A DNA stretch of 64,000 nt from Notamacropus eugenii. Lineage: Eukaryota; Chordata; Mammalia; Diprotodontia; Macropodidae. The position numbers and the translations under genes were made by a program. The notes under the pieces were generated by a model. The model was not told the origin of the DNA. It did not search any database and was given only the letters and a program-made list of their open reading frames with translations. The DNA is taken from positions 27,076,903-27,140,902 of the forward strand of contig NC_092878.1 in the NCBI RefSeq assembly GCF_028372415.1, in the 5' to 3' direction. This document shows positions 1 through 11,014 of this stretch, one piece after another (the stretch's first letter is position 1; every line of letters begins with the position of its first letter).

Positions 1-369
1 GCCACTTTTCTAAGATCTCTAAGACAAACAAATGGCAGAGAAGGTGCTGACCTGCTTTGGCAAAGGGAATTTGCTTGCTTTGGAGTTTACCTATACAGTG
101 AAATAACAGGTCCAGTCTCTATCTCTGTTCCTATGGTACTACTAAGCTGAGAATCATAGAATGTCAAAATCTCTGAAAAATCAAGATGTCAAGTGACTGA
201 CTCAGAAGGCAATGAAGAGATACCTGGTGGGCAGGTAGGGTGTGACATACTGCCAATGATAACTTCAGTTTAAAAAATGGCATAAAAGAAATCATATGGG
301 AAATGCGTGATTGGAAAAGGCAATGAGGCTGGTCAGGTAATGAGAGCGAGGGATAACAGATGGGCAGCC

Positions 370-470
370 TGCAAAGGAAATGGCAAGCCACTCCAGTATC
401 TTTGCCAAGAAAACCCCAAATGGGGTCATGAAAAGTTGGACATGACTGAAAAAAGACTGAACTCTTACAG
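370..470 (+). repeat. MAR1-type marsupial SINE, 3' part
   Basis: The segment carries the tail module CCACTCCAGTATCTTTGCC...AAGAAAACCCCAAATGGGGTC...GACATGACTGAA. The same module recurs at about 12880, 32045 and 48470, and in reverse complement at about 33030, 34870 and 50810. It is the diagnostic 3' half of a tRNA-type marsupial SINE. The 5' head is missing or too diverged to see. Confidence 0.75.
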
Positions 471-543
471 CTCAAGCACTAAACTGGGACCCATGAAAAG
501 AACATGAGGAAGGTTTTCCAGCACAATGGGAGATCTTTCATGT

Positions 544-741
544 CAGAGATTCTGAGCCTTTTTGTGTGTCACGGACCCCTTGGGCTATATAGAGAAGCCC
601 ATGGACCACCTTCTCCAAATCATGTTTGTAAATGCGTAAAATAAAAGATGTGGGATTACAAAGGGTAGCAATTATATTGAAATATGATTGTCAAAATATT
701 TTTAAGAACCAAGCGTATGGAACCTGGATTAAGAACCCCTG
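544..741. mobile_element. hAT-like non-autonomous DNA transposon (MITE)
   Basis: The left end CAGAGATTCTGAGCC and right end GGATTAAGAACCCCTG are degenerate inverted copies of a CAGGGGTTCTTAAYC-type terminus. The interior holds 'GTCACGGACCCCTTGGGCTATATAG' in spaced form (about 568-592) and an A/T-rich middle. A second copy lies at 57160-57378. The flanking 8-mers (536-543 and 742-749) agree at only about half of positions, so no clean target duplication survives. There is no coding capacity. Membership in the hAT group is inferred from the terminus shape. Confidence 0.5.
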
Positions 742-867
742 ACTTATGGAGTACAGAGTACAGAGATAGTAAACATGCAAGATGAGAATGAGAGGAGATG
801 GGCTTTGTTAGAGAGAACAGCCATATCATTAAGATCAATAACCCTTGTATCAATCTCCCTCCTAACA

Positions 868-1115
868 TAATAATGGCTAGCATTTCTACAGAACTTTGCA
901 AAGTTCTTTATGCAAATTATCTCATTTGATCCTCAAAACAACCCTCGGAGGTAGGTGCTATTATTATTCCCATTTTACAGATGAGGAAACTGAGGCAGTG
1001 GTCAAGTAACTTGCCCCAAGTCACACAGCTAGTTTTAAAAGTCGACTGGATTTGAACTCTGGTCTTCCTGACTCTGGGCCCAACATTTATCTCTCTCCAC
1101 TTCAACACCTACCTT
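868..1115 (+). repeat. MIR/THER-type SINE
   Basis: The classic MIR core order is present: 'TTATCTCATTTGATCCTCA', then CCCATTTTACAGATGAGGAAACTGAGGC (about 970-997), then 'CAAGTCACACAGCTAG', then 'GGATTTGAACTCTGG'. This is an old therian SINE in plus orientation, similar in divergence to other MIR copies in the window. Confidence 0.8.
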
Positions 1116-1859
1116 TCTCCAGACAAAAGCAAATATGACTGGGTGATTTATTGAGTGATCACTTAACTTAGATTGTAGGCCCTACCCAGAAAGAAATTCA
1201 AAATCTCTGTCTCTGTCTTTGCTATAACGATAGCACCAGTTCTCTTAAAAAACAACAGTTGGCTTACAAGGGTTCAAACTCAGAACAGGTTTCTCACAAT
1301 GAACAACACAAAAAGGGTTTGAATAGAAGCTCATAAAGAATAGAATGTAAAGAAAAAACAACTTTTCCCTCTCTCAAAGTCTTCTCCCCGCTCCATTCCC
1401 TGTGACTCACAACGCAAAGAAGGTGGATGGCTCAGGTTAAATTTCCATGTTTGCCGATCTCCCACCAACACCTCATTTCCTCTTGAACACTTGAGTTTCT
1501 GGCTGGATCCTTGGCACGGCTCCTCTGACCAGATCTCCTTGCAGAGTCAATGACTCTAGCTAGTTACCTTTGACCCCATGTACTAGCTCTTTTGCTGGCC
1601 TTTCTACAGTTTTCATTCTTGATCTTTTCTTAGGGTTATTGGTCTTTTTTCCTCTCCTTAATCCCTGTAGTTTCTCCAAATACTTCTCCACATCCCCACC
1701 CCACTCCCACCAAGCAGAAAGAAAGTCAGCTATCACCTCCATCAGTTTCCATTTATGGAAAAAGCTGAAGGGAATTTTTTTTTCTGGGGGAGGGGGATAT
1801 TGGGAGTATTTTTCAGTACATTTTCCCAAAAAGCCTTTTGCTAGGCCTTTTTAGGTTCC
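1116..1859. other. Intergenic DNA, nothing recognised
   Basis: The stretch has no splice-framed coding pattern, RNA gene or repeat I can name. Short overlapping open frames on both strands around 1560-1850 look like chance frames in low-complexity A/T and purine-rich DNA. Confidence 0.5.
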
Positions 1860-2030
1860 CACTACTTAGAGTTGGAAGAAGCCTACTCCAACTCCTCCAT
1901 TTTACAGTTTAGGAAACTGAGGCTTAAATGGGGTCACTTAGCTAGTAAGAGTCAAAGGTAGGATTTTAATCCAAATCTCCCTGACTCCAAGTCAGCCCTG
2001 ATTCTTATATACTATACTACATTAGTAGAA
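1860..2030 (+). repeat. MIR-type SINE fragment
   Basis: The segment contains 'TTAGAGTTGGAAGAAGCC', 'CCATTTTACAGTTTAGG', 'AAACTGAGGC', 'TCACTTAGCTAGTAAG' and 'CTGACTCCAAGTCAG' in MIR order. Several similar fragments elsewhere start with the same 'agagttggaagg' head (for example at about 26870). Confidence 0.65.
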
Positions 2031-2149
2031 GTATTTGAGGTGAACTGGAAAGACAGATGTTACAGTAGGTACATATAAGCAGAAGAATCCTTTTTTTTTT
2101 TTTTTAGGAAGGCCTAGGCATATTTAAGGAGAATCAAATTGTTTAAAAG

Positions 2150-2863
2150 CACCTAAAAAGGACTATATCCCCAAGAGATCATAAAAATGGTAAAGGGTCC
2201 CACATGTACAAAAATATTTATAGCAGCACTCTTCGTAGTTGCCAAAAACTGGAAATCAAGGGGACGCCCATCAATTGGGGAATGGCTGAATAAGTTGTGG
2301 TATATGAATGTAATGGAGTACTATTGTACTGTAAGAAATGATGAACAAGAAGACTTCAGAGAGGCCTGGAAGGACTTATATGATCTGATGTTGAGTGAAA
2401 GGAGCAGAACCAGGAGAACTTTGTGCACAGCAACGACCACAGTGTGCGAGAGTTTTTTCTGGTAGACTTGGAACTTCATAATAACACAAGAAATTTAAAA
2501 AAAAAAAATTCCCAATGGTTTTCTAAGGCAAAATACCTTCCACACTCAGAGAAAGAACTATGGAATTCATTCACAGAATGTAGCAGATCATGTCTGTGTA
2601 TGTGTGTGTGTGTATATCATGTTTTGATTTGTTATATGATTTCTTCCATTTATTTTAGTTCGTCTACATAGCATGACTGTAGTGAAAACGTATTCAATAG
2701 GAAAGTATATGTAGATCCTATATAGAATTGTATGCCATCTCGGGGAGGGAGCGGGGTGGTGAGGGGTAGATGTGGGGGGGTAAAAATCTAAGTTTTATGG
2801 TAGTGATTGTAGAACATTAAAAATAAATAAATAAACTAATTAATTAATTTAAAAAAAAAAAGA
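2150..2863 (+). mobile_element. L1 LINE 3' end (ORF2 C-terminus plus 3' UTR)
   Basis: Translation of about 2187-2440 gives the end of an L1 ORF2 protein, including FIAALFVVAKNWK, 'PSIGEWLNKLWYMNVMEYY' and 'DFREAWKDLY'. The 3' UTR and an A-rich tail with AAATAAATAAATAAAC repeats follow at about 2815-2863. The copy is 5'-truncated to about 0.7 kb, the usual fate of L1 insertions. It has no reverse transcriptase or endonuclease domain and cannot be active. Confidence 0.85.
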
Positions 2864-2875
2864 AATTGACCCAGT

Positions 2876-3045
2876 GACTCAGTCAACAAGCACTTATTAG
2901 CACCTACTATGTGCCAGGAGCTGTGATAAGCACTGGAAATGAAAACAAACAAACACACAAAAGAACCTAAACCTAAAATAAAACAGAACATGACCCTGCT
3001 CTAAAGTGACTCTCCTATTCTGATGGGGAAGTTGAAGTCATTAGC
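2876..3045 (+). repeat. Head of a recurrent long repeat family (copy 1)
   Basis: The sequence includes CAACAAGCACTTATTAGC, 'CACCTACTATGTGCCAGG', 'AGCACTGGAAATGAAAAC' and 'ACATGACCCTGCTCTAAAG'. The same opening is recognisable at about 14575, 34495 and 39005. I could not name the family. Confidence 0.5.
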
Positions 3046-3111
3046 CCCATCTTACACAATTAACAAAAATCTTACACAATGTGAGAAAGGACACTAAAAA
3101 AAAAAAAAGCA

Positions 3112-3345
3112 CCTAAAATATTAACAACTGACATTCATATGGCACTTTACAGACATTATTCATTTGGGCTTCCCTACAACGCTGTGAGGTGAGTAAAACT
3201 GGTATTATTATCACTATTTTACAGATGAGAATACTAGTATTCAGGTTAAGTGATTTGCCTGTGGTTTTATAGATAGTTAAGTATTCGATGTAAGATTTGA
3301 ACACAGGTCTACTGGACTACAAGTCCAAGATTCAATCCACTATAG
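3112..3345 (+). repeat. MIR/THER-type SINE
   Basis: The order is 'TTCATATGGCACTTTACAG', 'TTTTACAGATGAGAATAC', 'AAGTGATTTGCCTGTGG' and 'GATTTGAACACAGGTC', matching a diverged MIR core. A second weak MIR-type fragment follows at about 3440-3600 ('TAACCTTGGGGCAATTCAC'). Confidence 0.65.
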
Positions 3346-3689
3346 GCAGTTTCTGGAAAGGGCCCAGAGCCAGAAGGGAAGAGAGACTTATGAACAGTAA
3401 AGACCAGTAGACCAGTAACCAGGAGCAGTGGATTAAGTCAGGTTTGACTATGGGCTAGTTAGACGCTTGTCTTCTGAGCCTCCATCAGTTGTACCTGTTG
3501 ATTTTGGTTGTGATCTGATATGTAACCTTGGGGCAATTCACTTAATCTCTGGGTTTTAGTTTCTTCACTTATAAAATAAGGGAGTTAGATTAGAAGACCT
3601 GGGTGAGAACCTAGTATAGCACCATTGCTAAGAGTCAAGGCTGAACTTGAAGTCAAGAAGTTTTGGGTTCATGTCCTACCTTTTGAAAA

Positions 3690-3905
3690 ATACATTTTTT
3701 TAATTTCTTTTGTTAAATATTTCCCAATTACATTAAAAAAATTTTAATATTCATTTTAAAAAATTTTGAGTTCCAAATTCTCTCCCTCCCTCTTTACCCC
3801 TTTCTCTACCCCTTGAGAAGGCAAGAAATGTGATATCAGTTATACATATGAGGTAATGTAAAACATATTTTCATATTAACCATGTTGGAAAAGAAAACAC
3901 ACACA
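3690..3905 (-). mobile_element. L1 3' terminal fragment, antisense
   Basis: The order is 'TTCCCAATTACATTAAAA', 'TTTTGAGTTCCAAATTCTC', 'CTCCCTCCCTC', 'CTTGAGAAGGCAAG' and then a piece reading 'ACATATTTTCATATTAACC'. This is the reverse complement of the L1 3' terminus. Related antisense pieces occur at 25670-25760, 35520-35760, 37990-38300 and 41945-42125. It abuts the HAL1-like element directly. Confidence 0.65.
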
Positions 3906-3927
3906 AGAAAGCAAGAAAAATAAAGAA

Positions 3928-6590
3928 AGTGGGGGGGTGTGTGGAGCCAAGATGCAGAGTAATAGCACACATTTTCTAGAGCGCTGCCCCCAAGGCCAGC
4001 CAAATACCTGTAAAAAATGGCTCTAAACAAATTCTGGAGCTGCGGAACCCACAGAATGATGAATGATGGAGTGAAGCAAAGCTCCAGGCCAAGACAGTCT
4101 GGGAGATCACTGGGAAGTATCTATCCCACCACACAGGGTGAAGGACAGTCCAGAGTGGGCCATACCAGCACAGACAGGACCTGAGCAGGCCTTGGGGAGA
4201 CTCATTCTCTCATACCTGTGGCAATTTCCAGACTTCAGGATCCCAAAGCACCCAGGACAAATTGGAAGCTCAGTGAAAAAAGGCTGTGGAACCAATGTGG
4301 GAGAGTGGAGTGGTCTGGCTCCAGCCCCAAGGCAGCAGAGGGGGAGGGGGCAGAGGAACCTGCAGCAGCCATAGCAGCAGCAAGGGTAGAGAAAGCGACT
4401 ATTTCTGGAGCTTTTCTGGAGGTTTAGGCCCACAGATTGTGGGGGAATAGAGTGGATGAGAGTACACCCCCCCACCCCCACTGGCAGCAGAGATCCACCT
4501 TGACAGAGAATTCAAAACTCAAGTAAATGGCTGGGGAAATGAACAAAAGCTGAAAAAGAATCAGACTATAGAAACTTACTTTGGTGACAAGGAAAACCAA
4601 AACATGCAAACAGAAGACAACATCCTCCATCCAAAGCCTCCAAGAAAAATATGAATTGGTCTCAGGCCATGGAAGAGCTCAAAATAGATTTTGAAAATCA
4701 AGTAAAAGAAGTAGAGAAAAAATTGAGAAGAGAAATGAGAGCAATGCAAGAAAATTATGAAAAACAAGTCAACTACTTGCTAAAGGAGATCCAAAAAAAT
4801 GCTGAAGAAAATAATACTGTAAAAAATAGAGTAACCCAAATGACAAAAGAGATCCAAAAAGCCAACGAAGAGAAGCCTGCTTTAAAAAGCAAAATTGGCC
4901 TGATGGAAAAGGAGGCCCAAAAGCTCGCTGAAGAAAATAATTCCTTAAAGATTAGAATGGAGCAGATGGAAGCTAATGACTTCATGAAAAATCAAGAAAT
5001 TATGAAACAAAACCAAAGGAATGAAAAATTAGCAGACAATACGAAATATCTCATTGGAAAAACAACTGACCTGGAAAACAGATCCAGGAGAGACAATTTA
5101 AAAATTATGGGACTACCTGAAAGCCATGATCAAAAAAAGAGCCTACACAACATCTTTCAAGAAATTATCAAGGAAAACTACCCTGATATTCTAGAATCAA
5201 GAGAGTAAAATAAATATTGAAAGAATCCACCAATTGCCTCCTGAAAGAAATCCCAAAAAGAAAACTCCTAGGAATATTGTAGCCAAATTACAGAGCTCCC
5301 AGGTCAAGGAGAAAATATTGCAAGTAGCCAGAAAGAAACAATTTGAGTGTTGTGGAAATACAATCAGGATAACACAATATCTAGCAGCATCTACATTAAG
5401 GATTCGAAGGGCTTCGAATATGATATTCCAGAAGTCAAAGGAACTAGGATTAAAACAAAGAATCACCTATCCAGCAAAACTGTGTATAATACTTCAGGTG
5501 AAAAAATGGTCATTCAATGAAATAGAGGACTTTCAAGCATTCTTGATGAAAAGACCAGAGCCAAATAGAAAATATGATTTTCAAATACAAGAATCAAGAG
5601 AAGTATGAAAAGGTAAACAGGAAAGAGAAATCATAAGGAACTTACTAAAGTTGAACTGTTTACATTCCTACATGGAAAGATAATATTTATAACTCTTGAG
5701 ACTTTTCTCAATACTAGGGTAGTTGAAGGGATTATATACATATAGACAGAGGGCACAAGGTGAGTTAGTGAATAGGAAGGGATGATATCTAAAAAAATAA
5801 AATTAAAGGGTGAGAGATGAATATATTGGGAGGAGAAAGGGAAAAATGAAATGGGGAAAATTATCTCTCACATAAAAGACTCAAGAAAAAGCTTTTTCAA
5901 TGGAGGTGAGAGGGAAAAAGTAAACCTTACTTTCATCACGTTTGACTTCAGGAGGGAATAACATACATACTCAATTTGCTCTGAAACTCTATCTTACACT
6001 ACAAGAAAGTAGGGGAGAAGGGGAGAAGAGGGGTGTGGGTGGAGGTGGAAGATGATAGAATGGAGGGCAAATGGGGGGAGGGTGTAATTAGAAGTAAATA
6101 CTTTTGAGGAGGGATAGGGTCAAAAGATAGAATAGAATAAATGGGGTGGGGCAGGATAGGATGGAGGGAAATATAGTTAGTCTTCCACAACATGACTTTT
6201 ATGGAAGTCTTGTGCATAACTACACATGTATAACATATATGGAATTGTTTGCCTTCTCATTGGGGATGGGTAAGGAGGGAAGAAGGGAAATAAGCTGGAA
6301 TTCAAAGTTTTGAAAACAAATGTTAAAAATTGTTTTTACATGCAACTGGGAAATAAGATATACAGGCAATGGGGTACAGAAATCTATCTTTCTATCTGTT
6401 TGTCCTCCAAGAAAACAGAGGGGATGGGGATCAGAGAAGGGAGGGGTATGATAGAACGGAGGGCAGATTGGGGGAAGGGGTAATCAGAATGCATGCTGTC
6501 TTGGGCTGGGTGGGAAATGGGGAGAAAATTTGGAACTCAAATATTGTGAAAATGAATGTTGAAGACTAAAAATAAATAAATAAGTTAGAA
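3928..6590 (+). mobile_element. HAL1-like half-LINE, near full length
   Basis: The element begins with a 5' UTR of marsupial L1 type ('GGAGCCAAGATGCAGAGTAA', about 3942). It then carries ORF1 (4651-5608) and passes straight into a long purine-rich 3' UTR. There is no trace of ORF2 endonuclease or reverse transcriptase between 5608 and 6590. It ends in GAAGACTAAAAATAAATAAATAAG (about 6563-6586). HAL1 elements are L1 derivatives that lost ORF2 and were moved by L1 enzymes in trans, and they are known from opossum. The total of about 2.66 kb suits a complete HAL1. The 3' UTR holds two related purine-rich modules (about 5985-6360 and 6370-6590), suggesting an internal duplication. An L1 truncated on the 3' side is possible but would not end in the proper tail. 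Confidence 0.75.
4651..5608 (+). pseudogene. L1-type ORF1 of the HAL1-like element, one frame shift
   Basis: The first open part (4651-5208, 185 codons) is a long coiled coil rich in Lys, Glu and Asn. It is followed by the RNA-recognition-motif start typical of L1 ORF1p ('LENRSRRDNLKIMGLPES', about 5068-5121). The second open part (about 5195-5608) is in the next frame and carries the rest of the RRM and the C-terminal domain: 'PRNIVAKLQSSQVKEKIL', 'TIRITQYLAASTL', 'LGLKQRITYPAKL' and 'DFQAFLMKRPE'. The reading frame changes once near 5192-5208, and otherwise the gene is open from coiled coil to C-terminus. ORF1p is an RNA-binding trimer that coats LINE RNA. Being this intact points to a fairly young insertion. 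It is not a host gene. Confidence 0.8.
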
Positions 6591-6599
6591 TTTAATAAA

Positions 6600-8110
6600 A
6601 AATACAGAAAGTAAAAAAGCATGCCTTGATCTGCATGCAGAGTTCATCATTTCTCTCCTTGGAAGAGGAGAGCATTTTTTTAACAAGTCCTTCCAATTTG
6701 TCTTGGATCGTTGTCTTGATCAAAGTAGCTGAGTTTTTCACAGTAGATCATCATTACAATATTGCTGTAACTGTGTATAATAATCTGGTTCTGTTCACTT
6801 CACTTTGCATTAGTTCAGATAAGTCTTCCAGGTTTTTCTGAAACCATTTCTCTTGTCATATCTTATAGCACAATAGTATTCCACCACAATCATATACCAT
6901 AGCTTGTTTAGTCATTCCCCAGTTGATGGGTATCCCCTCAGTTTCCAATTCTTTGCCACCACAGAAAGAGCTGCTATAAATATTTTTGTACAAATAGCTC
7001 TTTCCCCTTTTCTTTGATCTTTCTGGGATACAGACCTAATGGTGATATTGTTGGGTCAAAGTGTATGCACAGTTTTATAGCATTTTTGGGCATAGTTTCA
7101 AATTGTTCTTCAGAATGATTGGACAAGTTTACAACTTGACCAACAGTATGTCAATGTCCCTATTTTCCCACCTTCCCCTCCAGTATTGTCATTTTCCTTT
7201 TCTGTCACGTTAGTCAATTTGTTTGAGTTGTTTTAATTTGCATTTGTATTTCTTTAATCAATAGTGACAGAGCATTTTTATATGACTATTGATAGCTTTG
7301 ATTTCTTCTTCTGAAAACTGCCTGTTCATATCCTTTGACTATTTATCAATTGGGGAATAGTTAATATTTTGATAAATCTGGCTCATTTCCCTATATATTT
7401 TAGAAATGAGGCCTTTCAGAGAAACTGGATGTAAAAATCCCCCCCCCCCCATTTCCTGTTTTCTTTCTAATTTTGGCTGCATTAGTTTTGTTTGTGCAAA
7501 AGTCTTTTAATTTCATGTAATCAAAATTGTCCATTTTTACCTCGCTATCTCTTGTTTAGTCATAAACTCTTATCCGTTGATCTGACAGGTACATTTTCCC
7601 ATGCTCCCCTAATTTATTTATGATATCACCCTTTATATCTAAATCATTTATCCATTTTGACCTTATCTTGGCATTCAATGTGAGATGTTAGTCCATGTCT
7701 AGTTTCTGCCAAACTGCTTTCCAGTTTTCCCAGAAATTTTTGTCAAATGGTGTGAATTCTTGACCCCAAAGGTTGGATCTTTGGGTTTATCAAATACTAG
7801 ATTACTATGGTCATTTACCACTGTAAATTATGTATCTAATCTATTTCACTGATTCACCACTCTATTTTTTAGCCAGTACTAGATTGTTTTCATGATAACT
7901 ACTTGGTAATATATTTTGAAATCTGGTATTACTAGGCGATCTTTGTTCACATTTTTTTTTCATTGATTTCCTTCATATTCTTAACCTTTTATTCTCCCAA
8001 ATGAATTTTATTATTTTTTATAGCTCTATGAAATAATTCTTTGACAGTTTGATTGATATGGCACTGAATAAATAAATTAACTTAGGTAGAACTGTCATTT
8101 TTATTATATT
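6600..8110 (-). mobile_element. L1 LINE 3' part, antisense, older subfamily
   Basis: Positions about 6840-7000 reverse-complement to the ORF2 C-terminal and 3' region seen at 2187-2350 ('CATTCCCCAGTTGATGGG', 'CCAATTCTTTGCCACCAC'). The rest ('GGGATACAGACCTAATGG', 'TTAATTTGCATTTGTATTTC', 'CTGTTCATATCCTTTGAC') is typical antisense L1 sequence. It is heavily diverged with no long frame. The run of ten C at about 7440-7450 is a local oddity. Confidence 0.7.
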
Positions 8111-8112
8111 AG

Positions 8113-8245
8113 TTCCGCCTACCCACTAGCTATGTGACTGTAGGTGTAACCCACTTGAGCCTCAGTTTCCTCATTTGTAACATGGAGGAGTTAGACCAGG
8201 CTCCTTCCCACTCTAAACCTATGCTGTCACACTGTGAGTTCCCAG
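8113..8245 (+). repeat. MIR-type SINE fragment
   Basis: The order is 'CTAGCTATGTGACTGTAGG', 'AACCCACTTGAGCCTCAG', 'TTTCCTCATTTGTAACATGG' and 'GACCAGGCTCCTTCCCAC', which is the 3' half of a MIR-like SINE. Confidence 0.6.
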
Positions 8246-8998
8246 TCCAAATAAATCATAAATCTTTGATTTGTGGTTGTTTGTCCTTCATTCTCATTTT
8301 CCAGGAGGACCAAGACATAAGGGGGGAGGGAGGATAAAGCCATGACTTGCAAATAATTTAGATTTAAGTGAGGAAAGACTGTGCAGAGCCACTGGTCTCA
8401 CTTTCTCCTCTGGGGCAATCTGGGACGGATATAGATCAGGACCACTGGAAATGGCCCCCAGAAAGGGGAGGATGATAAAGGAGGGACAGAGCCTGGTGGG
8501 GGAAGGGAGAAGATGGGGCTCTGGGGCAGGAGGCCCTGTGGCCCCAGTCCAAGCTCTAGGGAACAGGGAATTCTCAAATCTTTGACTTAAAGAGAAATCA
8601 AAGGCAGGTAGAAAGATTATCCAAAGTTAAATTAAAGCTTATCTGCTCCTACTTATCTCTACATTAGAGATCTTAGTCAAAGTCACTTGATTTGGGCTAA
8701 TAACAGTTAAAATATACATTTCAATGGAAGTAATTAGGGAATGCTTTCACATCTGTACAAGCTTTATTCAAGTTTCTTACAAATGCTAAAGCACAATTCC
8801 CTTTGGAGATCTAGGCCAACTAGATCTAGTATGTGTCACCTGAATATTACTCATTCAGAGTTGCTAAATCACTTACTTTGTCTGGATCTACATAAATTCA
8901 GTCAGCAACTCCCTTCAGGGCCTCTGAAGCCAGCCACCAGGAGGGTGATGTAGTTTGTTTAGAAAGGGTTATGTATCTTATAGCATCGTAGCTTCTCC
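8246..8998. other. Intergenic DNA, nothing recognised
   Basis: Single-copy-looking DNA with no repeat family or coding frame that I can support. Confidence 0.45.
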
Positions 8999-9004
8999 CA
9001 GAAA

Positions 9005-9185
9005 CAGCCCAGCAAGATAGATGCTGTTAACACCCCCATTTTACAGTTGAGGAAACTGAGGCAAAGAGAAGTTAAGTGACTTGCTCAGAGTCACACAGCT
9101 ACTAAGTGTCTGAATCCATATTCGAATTTGGGGTTTCCTTCCCCCAGGCTGAGTGCTCTAACCACTTCACTACTTAGTTGCCTTT
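9005..9185 (+). repeat. MIR-type SINE
   Basis: The order is 'CCCATTTTACAGTTGAGG', 'AAACTGAGGCAAAGAGAAG', 'TTAAGTGACTTGCTCAGAG', 'TCACACAGCTACTAAGTG' and 'CTCTAACCACTTCACTAC', a textbook MIR 3' half. Confidence 0.75.
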
Positions 9186-9639
9186 AAAGAGCTTCCCAGC
9201 AGAAAGGCTAGCTGTGGAGCCGCACAATGAGCTCAGGCCGAATATCTCATTTCTTGAAATGACAGATATGGTTTGATCTCTCTTGACAGGAACTTGTCAA
9301 TATCCTTCCTACAATGTGGTACTTAGAACTTAACACAATATTGTAGTTAAGATCAGTTCAGGGCAGAAAACAAACGGACAATCACCTTCCTCATTCTGGA
9401 TTCTCAGCTTCTAATAATGTAATACAGTTGGGGGGTGGGGTTCCGCTCCTTAGTCTCAGATATGATCTCTGTGGGGATCAGCATTCTCTCTGCCTAAAAG
9501 GAAGCCTCTCCCACCAGAAGTCTACTTTGCTTCTTTTCTTTCAATTACCCCAATTGCCACTTTATGATAGGGATGTTTACGCACAGATACTACCTTCTTT
9601 CTTATTAGTGGTTTCTCATAGCAATGTCTGGCTGAGTAG

Positions 9640-10680
9640 CAGCACCTGCAGGGAGAATGTGGTATTGTCCCTAAATTACTGCCAGAATTATTGTAATATT
9701 GTAACTGGTCTCTCTCTTCTCCAGGTCATCCTTTATAGCAAAGCCAAAATCACTCTCTCACTCAAGAAACTCCAGTGGTTCCCTATTGTCTCCTGAATAA
9801 AATATATTCTTATTGCCCTGGCAAGCAAGACCTGCTACAACTGGTTGCCAACCCATCTTTCCAGCACTAATTCATACTCCTCTCTAAATACTTGTGCCAG
9901 TAAAATTCAGTTACCTACTGACTGCCCTCCAGTTTCATATTCCCTTTTTCTTAATGTGGCTCAGCGGTAGATTTCAGAAAATCCTGGAAAGACTTACATG
10001 AACTGACGTTGAGTGCAGTGAGCAGACTCAGGAGAATATTGTACACGGTTACAGAAACACTGTGCGATGATCAAGTATGATTGACAGTTCTCCTCAGAAA
10101 TACAATCCGAGACAATTTCAAAAGACACATGATGGAAAATGTTATCCATGTCCAGGGAAAGGACTACAGAGTCTGATGCAGATCGAAGCACACTGTTTTC
10201 ACTTTATTGTTTTCATAATTTGCTCCTTTTGTTCTTTCTTCTTATACAACATGGCTAATATGGAAATACATTTTACATGGTTGCACGTATGTAACCTATA
10301 TCAAATTGCTTACTGTCTTAGGGAGAAGGGAGGGAAGTAACGGAAGGAGAAAAATTTGGAACTCAAAAGCTTATAAAAACAATGAGTGCTTACAAATGTC
10401 CTTTCCATGTAACTGGAAAAATTAAAATACTATTAAAACTAAAATAAAATGTAATTCAGGTTGCTAATGCCCTTTCTCCTAGAACTCTGTGCAGATTTGT
10501 ATTTATTCACTTTTTATTTGCGCTGTTTATATTTTTATATGTACTCATAGTCTCCCCCACTAGAACGTAAGCTCTCTGCAAATCGGAATTGTCTCCTTCT
10601 TAATTCGTATTCCCAGCACTTTGCCTAGTCCCCGGCACATAGTAGATGCTTAATAAATACTTATTCATTGGTTGATGCTG
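9640..10680 (+). mobile_element. L2 LINE 3' end, split by an L1 insertion
   Basis: The outer pieces (9640-9960 and 10451-10680) have the L2 3'-end layout: 'CACTCAAGAAACTCCAGTGG' near 9757, the stretch around 'CTTTCCAGCACTAATTC', then 'CCCCCACTAGAACGTAAGC' and the terminal 'GGCACATAGTAGATGCTTAA' followed by ATAAATACTTATTCATTGG. A plus-strand L1 3' end (9961-10450) interrupts them. L2 died out early in therian history, so an L1 inserted into it fits the expected relative ages. Confidence 0.7.
9961..10450 (+). mobile_element. L1 3' end nested in L2
   Basis: The sequence runs from 'GTAGATTTCAGAAAATCCTG' through 'TTACATGAACTGACGTTG', parallel to 2352-2400 in the other L1 copy, to a 3' terminus 'AATTTGGAACTCAAAAGC' and 'CCATGTAACTGGAAAAATTA'. 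It is 5'-truncated and carries no intact ORF. Confidence 0.65.
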
Positions 10681-10689
10681 TTATTCCTC

Positions 10690-11010
10690 AGTTTCTTATA
10701 CTTGTACAAGAAAAATCTCAATGCCTGGAGTAGATTCTCTCCCATTTCTTCTCTTTCTTAAAGACACAACTCAATGAGCACTTCTTAAACGAACCTTTCC
10801 TTAATTTCTGCAAGCAGGAAGTGCTACATCTCTCCTTGAATACCTCATGCTCTCGACCTTTTCTATGCACTTAATCATATTCTACCTTTTATTGTGTCTA
10901 CTTATGGACAAATCTCTTCTCTCTACCATATTATAATCTCCTTGAAGGGAGAAAATATATCATCCTTTTTCATGATGGTATTCCTAGCATCTATCTAGCA
11001 CAGTGGATCA
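10690..11010 (+). mobile_element. L2 LINE 3' fragment
   Basis: The order 'CTCAATGAGCACTTCTTAAAC', 'ACCTTTCCTTAATTTCTGC', 'TATAATCTCCTTGAAGGG' and 'CCTAGCATCTATCTAGCAC' matches the L2 3' UTR design. It lies next to the previous L2 copy in the same orientation. Confidence 0.55.
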
Positions 11011-11014
11011 TGAC

